Below, piece by piece: positions 9,664 to 17,710 of a stretch of DNA of 64,000 nucleotides; position 1 is the stretch's first letter; each line of letters opens with the position of its first letter. Source of the stretch: Phormidesmis priestleyi ULC007. Its GTDB lineage: Bacteria; Cyanobacteriota; Cyanobacteriia; Leptolyngbyales; Leptolyngbyaceae. The notes under the pieces were generated by a model, which had not been told where the DNA came from, searched no databases, and saw only the letters and a list, made by a program, of their open reading frames with translations. The stretch covers positions 62,001 to 126,000 of the forward strand of contig NZ_MPPI01000007.1 in assembly GCF_001895925.1 (NCBI RefSeq), written 5' to 3'. Made by a program: the position numbers and the translations under genes.

Positions 9664-12249
9664 TCAGGGGTTTCTTTCGTTTTTAAGCTGCTCCTGAACG
9701 TACTTAGAGAACCGTTCAAACATATCTCCTGTATAAGCCCAGTTCCAGTTAGGATTCCGACCAAGACCTCCAGGGGAGACAGAAAACTTCCCATCTCCAA
9801 AAAGGTTGTTGAATTTATTGATACGGGAAACCCATGCTTGTTTGGCTACCTCGGTCAGGTCGTCAGCATCAAACGTTGCTTCTATTGGTTTAGCTTGGAA
9901 TTCGTTAGCGAACGTTTGCCATCGGGTATGAATATCAAATCTAGCGTCATTCTGAAGATAGTATCTCTTAAGATGAGTGGAAAAGCGTTGATCCTTTCTA
10001 CCTGGATTGTTAAATCTGTCGAACAAACCAAAGCCATCGACATCGCCAAGAATATCAGCTTCAGGGGCTGAAGCTTTGTAGTACGCATCAATCTCTTCCT
10101 TTGTAGGAGTGCCAGATGACAGTTTCAAGTTTATGGGAGTACCCTCTTGAGAAGTTCCTCTCTGTTGAAGCGTTAGCCAAACAGAGCCGACTCCAACGTC
10201 AGCAACCCATGAAGCAGGGTCAATGGTAGGCACATTGTAGTAAGGATCAGAATAAGGTGCGTTAGAACCTGGGTGCAGTAGTGCATCCAGCGTCAAAAGT
10301 AGATGTCCAATGTCAATCATCTCGTTGCGTTCAGGAATCACAAGATAGGGTGATGGATTGTCTTCCTTACCGTTCTCATTTGCTTTAGCCGTCAGAATAG
10401 CATACGCATCCTTGTCTAGACTTCCCAACTCAGCCGCATAGACTTTTCTTTCTGCAAGAAGTCCTGGTGATAGTGGGTCCGATTCAGAGTTGGGAGCATT
10501 AGGTAGAAGTGCAGCAAATGCTTGTTGATTAGTAATTTCATTAATCAGATTCCAGCCACTATCCCCAGGATAGTAAAGTCTACGAAGACGAGTGATTATT
10601 TCCTGGGGAGTGTCATTTTTATACACTGCCTCTACCTTCTCCACAATATTAATGAATCGCTCAACGCCTACCAATGCTAAGGGATTTGCCTGGTTCTTGA
10701 CACCTTTGTAATCTTTGATATTGAATAAGCTAATTCCTTTCCCAGTTAGAGCAACTCCCATTGTTTTGGAGATAAACTCGTTGCTTCTCTTTACACCCTG
10801 AAGACTTACATCAGTGATTTTATTCAGGGTCTTGAGACGGTCGGAGTTGGCAAAGAGAACAACATCAGGATTCGTCACCGACTGTAAAAAGCTGTCTAAC
10901 TGCTGTGCGGTTAACCGCGTATTACTGAGTTGATATGCTGTACTAAGAAAGAAATTGAGAGGTTGATCTCCTGCCGCCGTAATCGGATTCAATGCTGTGT
11001 AGCTGCTCCCCAAGTTCAGCAATTGACTTAAGAACTTGGCATCCTTCTTTTGAGCCTGTAGATCAGCCCCTTGCAGTAATTGTGCGGCATCTACCAGCCG
11101 ATCTCCAAACCCTAATAGTTTTACCCGATCGCTCCCACTCTTCGCCCCCTCAAAGAACTGATTCAAGCCCCCTTGCCCTTTCCGATCGTCCCCTCCTTTC
11201 CATAAGGTATTGAGAAACTCTGAAATCACCGTCTCTCCCGTCGTGGTCACAGTAGGGTTAACCTTGGCTACTTCAAAACCAAACTTCATCAACTCGCGGA
11301 TGAACTGGGCACTACGAATATCGCCGCGTGGATTAAACCCGCCTCCACTGTTGGCGAGTCGCGGTTCATTGAGCGCTACGCTATTCGCCGCTGCATTCAA
11401 AAGATTGTTGAGGAACTTGAGGGTGCTGATCGGGTCACTCACCCCATTGAGCAGCCGTCCTAGCGCCTCTACTCCATTCTGGAGTTGTGCCTTAATTGCA
11501 TCCTTGCCAGGAAGCCTGCCACTCGCTCCAGGCTGTTGAGCACGCCACAGCAGATCCAAGAACCCAAAGTCTGCATCACTCGCTAGAACGGTTCCCGTTT
11601 CCCGACTCGGAGCTAATTTTGCATAGGTTTTCCCTAGTTCTAATGCGGCTTTGAGCAACGCTGAGTGAGCTTCTGGAGTCGTGGAGATCGCCTGACCATA
11701 TAGCACCTCATTAAACGCCGCTAACAACGTTGCTTGAAACACCTGCACGCTGACTGCCGTGGAATCCTTCACCAAATCCTGTGCCAGCACATAGCCTGCC
11801 CCACCTGCTTTGCTTTCGAGCAACCCATTGAGCGGGCTGTCTTCTCCCACATCGGTTGGGTTGTAAGCTGTCACAAATAGGTTCTCCATCACCCCTTGCA
11901 TCTGGTCAAAGAACGCTTGGTCGTTGAGGGAATCGTTGTCTGCCTTGCTGATGCGGTTGAGGCGATCGGCGATCGCCCTCAACACCTCCTGACGATTTTG
12001 CAACTTCTGAAACGCTCTTAAACGATCGGCAAAGTCTTTCAGTCCTTCAATCGTCGGCAATCCACCAGAAAATTTGGAGAACCCACCCTTGAGGAACTCC
12101 ACGACCCCATCCTTACCGAACTGTAACAGTCTGCCTACTGAAGTACTAGCATCAGCAAACGTATCGGCAAACACTCGAAAAGGAACCGTAAGTGCGTCAG
12201 ATAATGAGAGTCTGGATAGATCTTTGAATCCATTGGTCAACTCGTCCAT
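9664..12249 (-). CDS. Polymorphic-toxin-like protein, type X tip (copy 1)
   Basis: An 861-residue protein. Residues 1-80 match the segment that precedes the tip in the head gene (SVGRLLQFGKDGVVEF, GGFSKFSGGLPTIEGL); residues 80-500 then restart the shared leader at LQNRQEVLRAIADRL. The order is therefore a splice of a late segment onto an early one, as expected from recombination between cassettes. The tip (about 500-861) is a close relative of that at 1663-4911, with IDIGHLLLTLDALLHPG, SWVADVGVGSVWLTL and GDVDGFGLFDRF. Function is unknown, though the conserved Asp/His-containing motifs could be catalytic. It is followed by a membrane protein gene. It has a plausible ATG start but no signal peptide. 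Confidence 0.75.
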   Translation of the reverse strand: MDELTNGFKDLSRLSLSDALTVPFRVFADTFADASTSVGRLLQFGKDGVVEFLKGGFSKFSGGLPTIEGLKDFADRLRAFQKLQNRQEVLRAIADRLNRISKADNDSLNDQAFFDQMQGVMENLFVTAYNPTDVGEDSPLNGLLESKAGGAGYVLAQDLVKDSTAVSVQVFQATLLAAFNEVLYGQAISTTPEAHSALLKAALELGKTYAKLAPSRETGTVLASDADFGFLDLLWRAQQPGASGRLPGKDAIKAQLQNGVEALGRLLNGVSDPISTLKFLNNLLNAAANSVALNEPRLANSGGGFNPRGDIRSAQFIRELMKFGFEVAKVNPTVTTTGETVISEFLNTLWKGGDDRKGQGGLNQFFEGAKSGSDRVKLLGFGDRLVDAAQLLQGADLQAQKKDAKFLSQLLNLGSSYTALNPITAAGDQPLNFFLSTAYQLSNTRLTAQQLDSFLQSVTNPDVVLFANSDRLKTLNKITDVSLQGVKRSNEFISKTMGVALTGKGISLFNIKDYKGVKNQANPLALVGVERFINIVEKVEAVYKNDTPQEIITRLRRLYYPGDSGWNLINEITNQQAFAALLPNAPNSESDPLSPGLLAERKVYAAELGSLDKDAYAILTAKANENGKEDNPSPYLVIPERNEMIDIGHLLLTLDALLHPGSNAPYSDPYYNVPTIDPASWVADVGVGSVWLTLQQRGTSQEGTPINLKLSSGTPTKEEIDAYYKASAPEADILGDVDGFGLFDRFNNPGRKDQRFSTHLKRYYLQNDARFDIHTRWQTFANEFQAKPIEATFDADDLTEVAKQAWVSRINKFNNLFGDGKFSVSPGGLGRNPNWNWAYTGDMFERFSKYVQEQLKNERNP
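11348..12002. repeat. Leader repeat, copy B
   Basis: Partner of the repeat at 3350-4004, same orientation. Identity ends sharply at 12002-12003, where this copy switches to the pre-tip segment of the leader. That marks a recombination junction. Confidence 0.8.
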
Positions 12250-12282
12250 CTCTCGCTATGACTGCTAAGAGGGACGATCGCG

Positions 12283-12801
12283 CTAACATTGAGAAAACTG
12301 ATCAGGAGAGTAGACTCCTACAGAAAGGTTAAATAACCCAGCCTCTTTGATCACAATAAAACTATCTGACAAGCTAGCTATATCTTTAGCTAAGGCAGCA
12401 AGCAGAATCACTTCTCCTTTCGCTCGACCTCCTGCGCTCCCAACAGTATATCCATATCCTACTTCTGCCCAGCATCGGGATATATACGCGCGTAAGTTTG
12501 AGTCAAGATTTCGTCCGAAGTCCTCTAAATATTCCTGCTCATTCGTGTAGGTCTCAGAATTTCTCTCGCAAGACAAAGTTAAAGCATTACTATGCGCTAA
12601 TTGAAAATGGTAATACTTAGTAGGTAGAAGAGCTTGCTTGCCTTCGACTTGCTGATTAGTTCCTAGCTCAAGCAATACTGGAGTCTGCCCAAGAAGTGTT
12701 CTAGCCTCATCAGCTAGAGGATGTAAAAGTAGTTGCGACTGTAAATCGCTCCAAACGATAGCTCTATTAGAGGTTGGTATAATGTCAACTTCAATGCTCA
12801 T
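12283..12801 (-). CDS. Putative immunity protein, 172 aa
   Basis: A soluble 172-residue protein with YHFQLAHSNALTLSCER in the middle and a Gly-rich stretch (GYGYTVGSAGGRAKGE). I do not recognise the family and find no paralogue in the window. It starts 11 bp downstream of the toxin-like cassette ending at 12813. Its function as immunity protein is inferred from this position alone. Confidence 0.6.
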   Translation of the reverse strand: MSIEVDIIPTSNRAIVWSDLQSQLLLHPLADEARTLLGQTPVLLELGTNQQVEGKQALLPTKYYHFQLAHSNALTLSCERNSETYTNEQEYLEDFGRNLDSNLRAYISRCWAEVGYGYTVGSAGGRAKGEVILLAALAKDIASLSDSFIVIKEAGLFNLSVGVYSPDQFSQC

Positions 12802-12812
12802 AGTTGTGCTTC

Positions 12813-13496
12813 CTATTTGATAATTCTTACTCCGCTTCGGGTGATTTCAACAATTCCATCACTACCTTTCAAGATAATTTTGCTGAAAGCGCCATCCTGC
12901 ACAATTTGTTGATAGATCGGTCCATTGGTTGCAAAGTCAGCAAGCTGATTAGTATTGAACTGTATTGGTTCTCCATAAAAAATTGCATTTTCGATGCCCA
13001 CTGCTTGGGCTTGGTTAGAATTCCGCCGGATTTCTCTAGGTAAACTGCCAAGACTACTAACATCATGAAAGGATTTGAGGGATACAGGAGTTTCAACTCC
13101 CTGTTTGTTCGTCGGACGAAATACACCTTCAACTCCCTGTGAATTACCGAAAAACTCAAACTCACCACCACCTTCAAGCGCACCGAAACGAATTGCCTCT
13201 GGTAACTCGTGAGTTTCAGCGGGGACTCCCTTGACAATAGTACTTCTAATCTCTGAAATCGTTAGGCTTTCTTTGGTAAGCAGATTTACCAGTAGATCCT
13301 GGGTCATCCCTGGTCGGCGCAGAAGAGTTGCTAAATCATCAACTGTCTTAGCTCCTCCGTCTAAAACAAATTTGACCAAGTTGCGATTATTAACTAGAAA
13401 AGTGACTACATTTGCATTCTCATCGAGTTTCGTAGCAGCTTCTGAAACTCTCTTAAATTGATCGGCAAAATCCTTGAGGGCATCGATCGTCGGCAA
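12813..13496 (-). CDS. Toxin-like cassette, unknown tip, 227 aa
   Basis: A short orphan cassette. Its first 80 residues (PTIDALKDFADQFKRVSEAA, then VTFLVNNRNLVKFVLDGG) match the segment just upstream of the tip in the head gene. The remaining 110-227 form a different tip with EFEFFGNSQGVEGVFRPT and a C-terminal IVEITRSGVRII. The beta-rich look and the short length resemble small nuclease-type tips, but I cannot name a family. The frame starts at TTG and continues open upstream to about 13555 without an ATG, so expression would depend on the upstream genes or on recombination into a complete leader. A 172-aa probable immunity gene follows. Confidence 0.6.
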   Translation of the reverse strand: MPTIDALKDFADQFKRVSEAATKLDENANVVTFLVNNRNLVKFVLDGGAKTVDDLATLLRRPGMTQDLLVNLLTKESLTISEIRSTIVKGVPAETHELPEAIRFGALEGGGEFEFFGNSQGVEGVFRPTNKQGVETPVSLKSFHDVSSLGSLPREIRRNSNQAQAVGIENAIFYGEPIQFNTNQLADFATNGPIYQQIVQDGAFSKIILKGSDGIVEITRSGVRIIK

Positions 13497-13543
13497 TCGT
13501 TCTTCAACGTATCGCAGAGGATTACAACCGATGGATAGCAGCG

Positions 13544-13852
13544 CTAGTACTTCTCAACAACCTCATCCTCTCGTTCAACGTTTTTGATCATCTTTTCTAG
13601 CCACACATATGCCTCTGCATCAGAATTCTCGTTTAGAACCTGATTAGCACCATCATGTACTAGTGATAGTGGTTGTCCTGCTTCTAGATTGTGAGTGCGA
13701 ATTTCTGTAACAATACGCTTCCAATCCTCAGACGTAGTTGGATTCTTGAATATTGCATTTCTCGCATTCTTGATACCTTCCTCATAATTCTCATAATTAA
13801 AGAACCGACTTAGAAGGAGACGAATTAGCTCATAATCAGTCATACTCACCAT
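13544..13852 (-). CDS. Putative immunity protein for the RNase A-like tip
   Basis: An acidic, helical 102-residue protein (DYELIRLLLSRFFNYENYEE, then EDWKRIVTEIR). It begins 4 bp after the stop of the head toxin gene on the same strand. Its small size, negative charge and tight coupling are those of CdiI-type immunity proteins. The family is not one I can name with certainty. Confidence 0.65.
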   Translation of the reverse strand: MVSMTDYELIRLLLSRFFNYENYEEGIKNARNAIFKNPTTSEDWKRIVTEIRTHNLEAGQPLSLVHDGANQVLNENSDAEAYVWLEKMIKNVEREDEVVEKY

Positions 13853-13856
13853 CTCA

Positions 13857-16800
13857 CTATGGATATACAGGGAATGCGCTAACTAAGCGGTAACCTCTTG
13901 GGTCAGTCGGGTCAGCTTCAAAGCTAATTTTAACCTTTGTAGTAGCACCAAGAGGTATTTCCTGAGAGATAGGGTTTCGCACAGAACCAATATTGGTAAA
14001 ACCAAAACCAGTTGGGTTGCCATAGTCAAACGTCCACTCCATGTAATCATTCCCAGAGGCAAAGAAAGATTTAATATCAGATTCATAGGCTTTATAAGCT
14101 TGATTGACAGCATCTCTCTGTACATTATCATCAATGAAACGTAAAGATGTCCGAGACTGTTGCAAAGTTGGATGTGTACCTAATGCACGCTGCTCAAGAT
14201 CAATTCGACTAAGTTGTGAACCATGTCGCTCTATTGAATGTCCTCCACGTAATTCCTCTCTTAACAAATCAATTCCATCATTTGCCTGTTTACCTAGTCT
14301 ATTTAACTGAGTTACTGAAACATTAGGAATGCCGAGAAGTTTCTGAACCTCAACAGGATTAATACTAGTTGCTTTCAGCAGCCCAGCTAAGTCATTCAAG
14401 ACTGTACCGGGATGTTTGAGAATATCACTCAGTGCATCAATTGCTTGCACTCCTTGTTCTAAGATTCTTCCAACGAGGTTAGAGTTCGCAGCTAGAAAAC
14501 TAGCAACAGAAGTATTTTGAGCCTGAATTAATCTATCGGCAACCTCTGAAACTCTCTTAAATCGATCGGCAAAATCTTTCAGTCCTCCGATCGTCGGCAA
14601 TCCGCCGGAGAACTTAGAAAATCCTCCCTTCAAGAACTCAGATACACTGTCGGTTCCATACTGAAGCAGTCTACCAACCGCTGTCCCTTCGCCCTTAAAC
14701 AACGAGAGCGGAAGCGAAATTGCATCAGCTAGTGTGAGAGAACGCCCTCGTTGAACATCCTCGGCTAATCGCAACAGACGCTTGCCCGCATCTAAAAGGC
14801 GAGTCGTGTTCACTAGCCCCAGAGAGGGTTCAAGCTTCAAGAGTCCACCGAATGGCAATGCGCCGACCAAGTTCTCAAAAGCATACACAGCCTCCCGCGA
14901 CGCGTCTAACAGCTCCGTCTGGGACCTAGCATTTGCGGCTTTATGGAAAAACGATGCTAGCGAATACCCAAATTGCACACCACCGAGCAAAATAAGTCCA
15001 ACATCTAGAATCACCCCGATCGGTTGGACAAACTGCGCTGCCACAATACCACCAACCGCTACCCCTGCTACTCCCGCTACTAGTGGGTTTCCTGTAATCA
15101 GTTTGACGAAATCTTCAACTTGCCCTTTGACGGTTGATCCAGCAGTGTGAGGTGCTAATCTTAATGCGTCAAAGACTTTCTCTAACGGACTATAGGTTTT
15201 CTGAGCGAGATCTCGCAATCGCTCTTTACCAAATGGGTCAGCCTCATCTGAGGGAAAAAGCAATGTATCACCTGCGTACAAAATACGCGGGTCAGTAGAG
15301 GTTCCTCTCTCCGAATAAAAGGTGAATAAAGTATCTCCTGCCACAGCAGACGTTACTGTCCCATCCGCTCGACGGACTCGGTAAGCAATTGGATAGCGAT
15401 CATTGGAGGGGTCAGAGTCACCACCATTCCACAAAACTGGTGATGTACTACCTGATGCAAATCCAGTTCCTTCAACGCTTACCCGTCCGTCACTGGTCGC
15501 TGTCACCGGAATTTCTATTAAGTTATTTAGATTGGCTGTAATTCCCCCCAACACCTTAATTCGATTTTCCAGGTCGTTCGCCGCATCTGGTAAATTGCCC
15601 TGAGCAGTGAGTGTGAGAAAAGAAGCATCCTTAGATTCAACATTGCTGGCATCAGGCTTTAAGGCAGCATATGAGCTACCTAGATCTAGCACGTAGCTCA
15701 AATGGGCTGAACTTTGCGCCATTAGCTTAACTTCTGGATCATCAACTAACTTGACTACCTTCACCAGTTGTTTTGAAAAGTTGAGTCGCTGTTGCCGATC
15801 TTGTGAGCTACCAGGTTGATCGAAGAATTTAGCGAGTCCTCCTGCTGCTAAACGAGCGTCGCCTCTTCCCTCCCACAAAATTTCTAACCACTCTTTCATC
15901 CCAACTTGATCGCCAGTTGTAATTACCGGGTTCACTCTGGCAACTTCAAAGCCAAACGCCACCAGCTCTCGAATGAACTGGGCACTGCGAATATCACCGC
16001 GTGGGTCAAACCCACCTCCACCGTTGGCGAGTCGAGGTTCATTGAGCGCCACACTATTCGCGGCTGCATTCAGGAGATTATTGAGGAACTTGAGGGTATT
16101 GAGCGGGTCGCTGACCTCATCGAGCGATCGCCCTAATGCCTCCACCCCATTCTTGAGTTGCTTCTCGATTTCGCCCTTGCCAGGAAGCCTGCCACCCATC
16201 CCTGGCTGCTGAACGCGCCACAGCATATCCAAAAAACCGAAGTCCGCGTCACTGGCAAGGATGGTTCCCGTTTCCCGACTGGGAGCCAATTTTGCATAGG
16301 TCTGTCCCAACTCCAGTGCGGCTTTGAGCAAGGCTGAATGGTCTTCTAGTGAAATAGCAGTCGGCATTACAGCCAGCTTGCCATACAGCACCTCATTAAA
16401 CGCTGCTAGCAACGTTGCTTGAAACACCTGCACGCTGACTGCCGTGGAATCCTTGATCAAATCCTGTGCCAGCACGTAGCCTGCCCCGCCTGCTTTGCTT
16501 TCGAGCAACCCATTGAGCGGGCTGTCTTCTCCCACATCGGTTGGGTTGTAAGCTGTCACAAATAGGTTCTCCATCACCCCTTGCATCTGGTCAAAGAACG
16601 CTTGGTCGTTGAGGGAATCGTTGTCTGCCTTGCTGATGCGGTTGAGCCGATCGGCGATCGCCCTCAACACCTCCTGACGATTTTGCAGCGCCGCCTTCTT
16701 GTTAATGGTCAACGGGTGTTGACTAATCGCCCCCGTGCCATAGTCCACGATCTTCTTCACCGCATCGGTGTATTCCAAATCATAGCCAGTGCCAATGTAG

Positions 16801-17078
16801 GGCAAGTCAACGCCTCTAGGAAAGCCCGAAAAACCACTGGGCTGCCAATTGGGAGTCGAGCTAGACCCCGTTGAGTAGGTGCCCCACCCATATCCACCAC
16901 CAGAAGTCGGACCGAAATATCCATAGTTCCCGGTTCCTCCAGCAGGCGCATTCGCATAGGTGCCACCATCTTGACCCTCCACCTCTCCCGATTCCAGAAC
17001 GTAGAGGTCTGAGTCTTCGATCGGGCGCTCATCCGACTTCAAGAATCGGAAGGTTTGGGATTGTTGATTGCCTGCCAC
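13857..17078 (-). CDS. Head polymorphic toxin, main part, RNase A-like CdiA-CT-type tip
   Basis: A 1073-residue frame that continues the gene starting at 17710 after a frameshift. In order: the end of an Ig-like repeat, a Gly/Tyr/Ser linker (70-100), the shared leader (120-470), a beta-rich insert (about 530-620), a hydrophobic hairpin with PLVAGVAGVAVGGIVAAQF and ILDVGLILLGGVQFGY (about 680-730), the pre-tip segment with GGFSKFSGGLPTIGGL (about 830), and the tip (about 940-1073). The tip has GGHSIERHG, a central helical part and the ending RLVSAFPVYP. This spacing of an early His and a terminal (S/T)A(Y/F)P resembles the CdiA-CT RNase A-like toxin domain, an extracellularly delivered RNase. 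That assignment rests on motif memory. The immunity gene follows after 4 bp. Confidence 0.75.
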   Translation of the reverse strand: MAGNQQSQTFRFLKSDERPIEDSDLYVLESGEVEGQDGGTYANAPAGGTGNYGYFGPTSGGGYGWGTYSTGSSSTPNWQPSGFSGFPRGVDLPYIGTGYDLEYTDAVKKIVDYGTGAISQHPLTINKKAALQNRQEVLRAIADRLNRISKADNDSLNDQAFFDQMQGVMENLFVTAYNPTDVGEDSPLNGLLESKAGGAGYVLAQDLIKDSTAVSVQVFQATLLAAFNEVLYGKLAVMPTAISLEDHSALLKAALELGQTYAKLAPSRETGTILASDADFGFLDMLWRVQQPGMGGRLPGKGEIEKQLKNGVEALGRSLDEVSDPLNTLKFLNNLLNAAANSVALNEPRLANGGGGFDPRGDIRSAQFIRELVAFGFEVARVNPVITTGDQVGMKEWLEILWEGRGDARLAAGGLAKFFDQPGSSQDRQQRLNFSKQLVKVVKLVDDPEVKLMAQSSAHLSYVLDLGSSYAALKPDASNVESKDASFLTLTAQGNLPDAANDLENRIKVLGGITANLNNLIEIPVTATSDGRVSVEGTGFASGSTSPVLWNGGDSDPSNDRYPIAYRVRRADGTVTSAVAGDTLFTFYSERGTSTDPRILYAGDTLLFPSDEADPFGKERLRDLAQKTYSPLEKVFDALRLAPHTAGSTVKGQVEDFVKLITGNPLVAGVAGVAVGGIVAAQFVQPIGVILDVGLILLGGVQFGYSLASFFHKAANARSQTELLDASREAVYAFENLVGALPFGGLLKLEPSLGLVNTTRLLDAGKRLLRLAEDVQRGRSLTLADAISLPLSLFKGEGTAVGRLLQYGTDSVSEFLKGGFSKFSGGLPTIGGLKDFADRFKRVSEVADRLIQAQNTSVASFLAANSNLVGRILEQGVQAIDALSDILKHPGTVLNDLAGLLKATSINPVEVQKLLGIPNVSVTQLNRLGKQANDGIDLLREELRGGHSIERHGSQLSRIDLEQRALGTHPTLQQSRTSLRFIDDNVQRDAVNQAYKAYESDIKSFFASGNDYMEWTFDYGNPTGFGFTNIGSVRNPISQEIPLGATTKVKISFEADPTDPRGYRLVSAFPVYP
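16020..16690. repeat. Leader repeat, copy C (head gene)
   Basis: Third copy of the leader DNA, with more substitutions than copies A and B in its first half but almost identical between about 16390 and 16690. Homology to copy A continues through the linker and Ig-like repeat to about 17150. Confidence 0.75.
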
Positions 17079-17710
17079 GTCGCGACTCGTGACGCTAAAG
17101 TCATAGACCCCCTTGCTACCAGATTCTGGATCTCTCCCAACACCTGGTTAAATGTCCCGGTCTGAGAAACTGTCACCTCTGTGAGCAGACTTTGATCCAG
17201 GATGCGCCCCGTAATTGTGGGGAGTTGGGTAATGCGATCGTTGAGCGTTCCCGTATCTTGCGCCAAAGCGAGTCGAATCGTGGGTGGAGCCGTGTCAACC
17301 CCAACCGGACGACCCGTAGTGCCCACCGCTTGTCTGGCTAAACTCGTCAGGTCGGGATTCGTCAGAGCCGTTGCTTGGGTCAGTTGTAACCCATTCATCT
17401 CCCAAATCGCCGCAGTTCCATTGCTACGATCGCGCCAAAAGATATCAGCTTTGCCGTCGCCGTTGAAATCATCGACCCCAACCCACTGCCACTCAGACCC
17501 CACCAAGGCGGCACTGCCGTTATAGGATAGAAACGCAAAATCAGTATACTGACTGCCCGAAAGCAACCAGACCGCCGTTTGTCCAGTGGTGTGGTTACGC
17601 CAGATGTGAATCTCGATACAGGGACTCGATCGGACGATCAAACTGCACCCTGTTGACTCATCAAGAGCATACGCTCTATCACAAGCCAGAAGGCTGATGA
17701 TGCAAATCAA
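17039..17710 (-). pseudogene. 5' fragment of the head toxin gene (FG-GAP/VCBS-like), frameshifted and 5'-truncated
   Basis: This frame carries FG-GAP/VCBS-type repeats (VGVDDFNGDGKADIFWRD, WLLSGSQYTDF) followed by an Ig-like repeat (TVSQTGTFNQVLGEI), the type of stalk seen in large surface or secreted proteins. At about 17108-17114 it has two extra bases compared with the paralogue at 4425-4429: five C and two T instead of four C and one T. Translation therefore leaves the correct frame after LVA and ends at 17039; the correct frame resumes at 17078. Upstream, FG-GAP homology starts only near 17630, and the first 30 residues look unrelated and overlap the neighbour gene. The N-terminal secretion part is therefore missing. 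Confidence 0.7.

Noticed and set aside
3212-11539. Plus-strand open frames of 73-109 codons (3212-3541, 8781-9098, 11210-11539, 15973-16212) that look alike and seem conserved as a family.
   Set aside because: They are antisense to the shared toxin leader. Their similarity only reflects the repeated DNA on the other strand; they have no ribosome binding site and no sensible composition.
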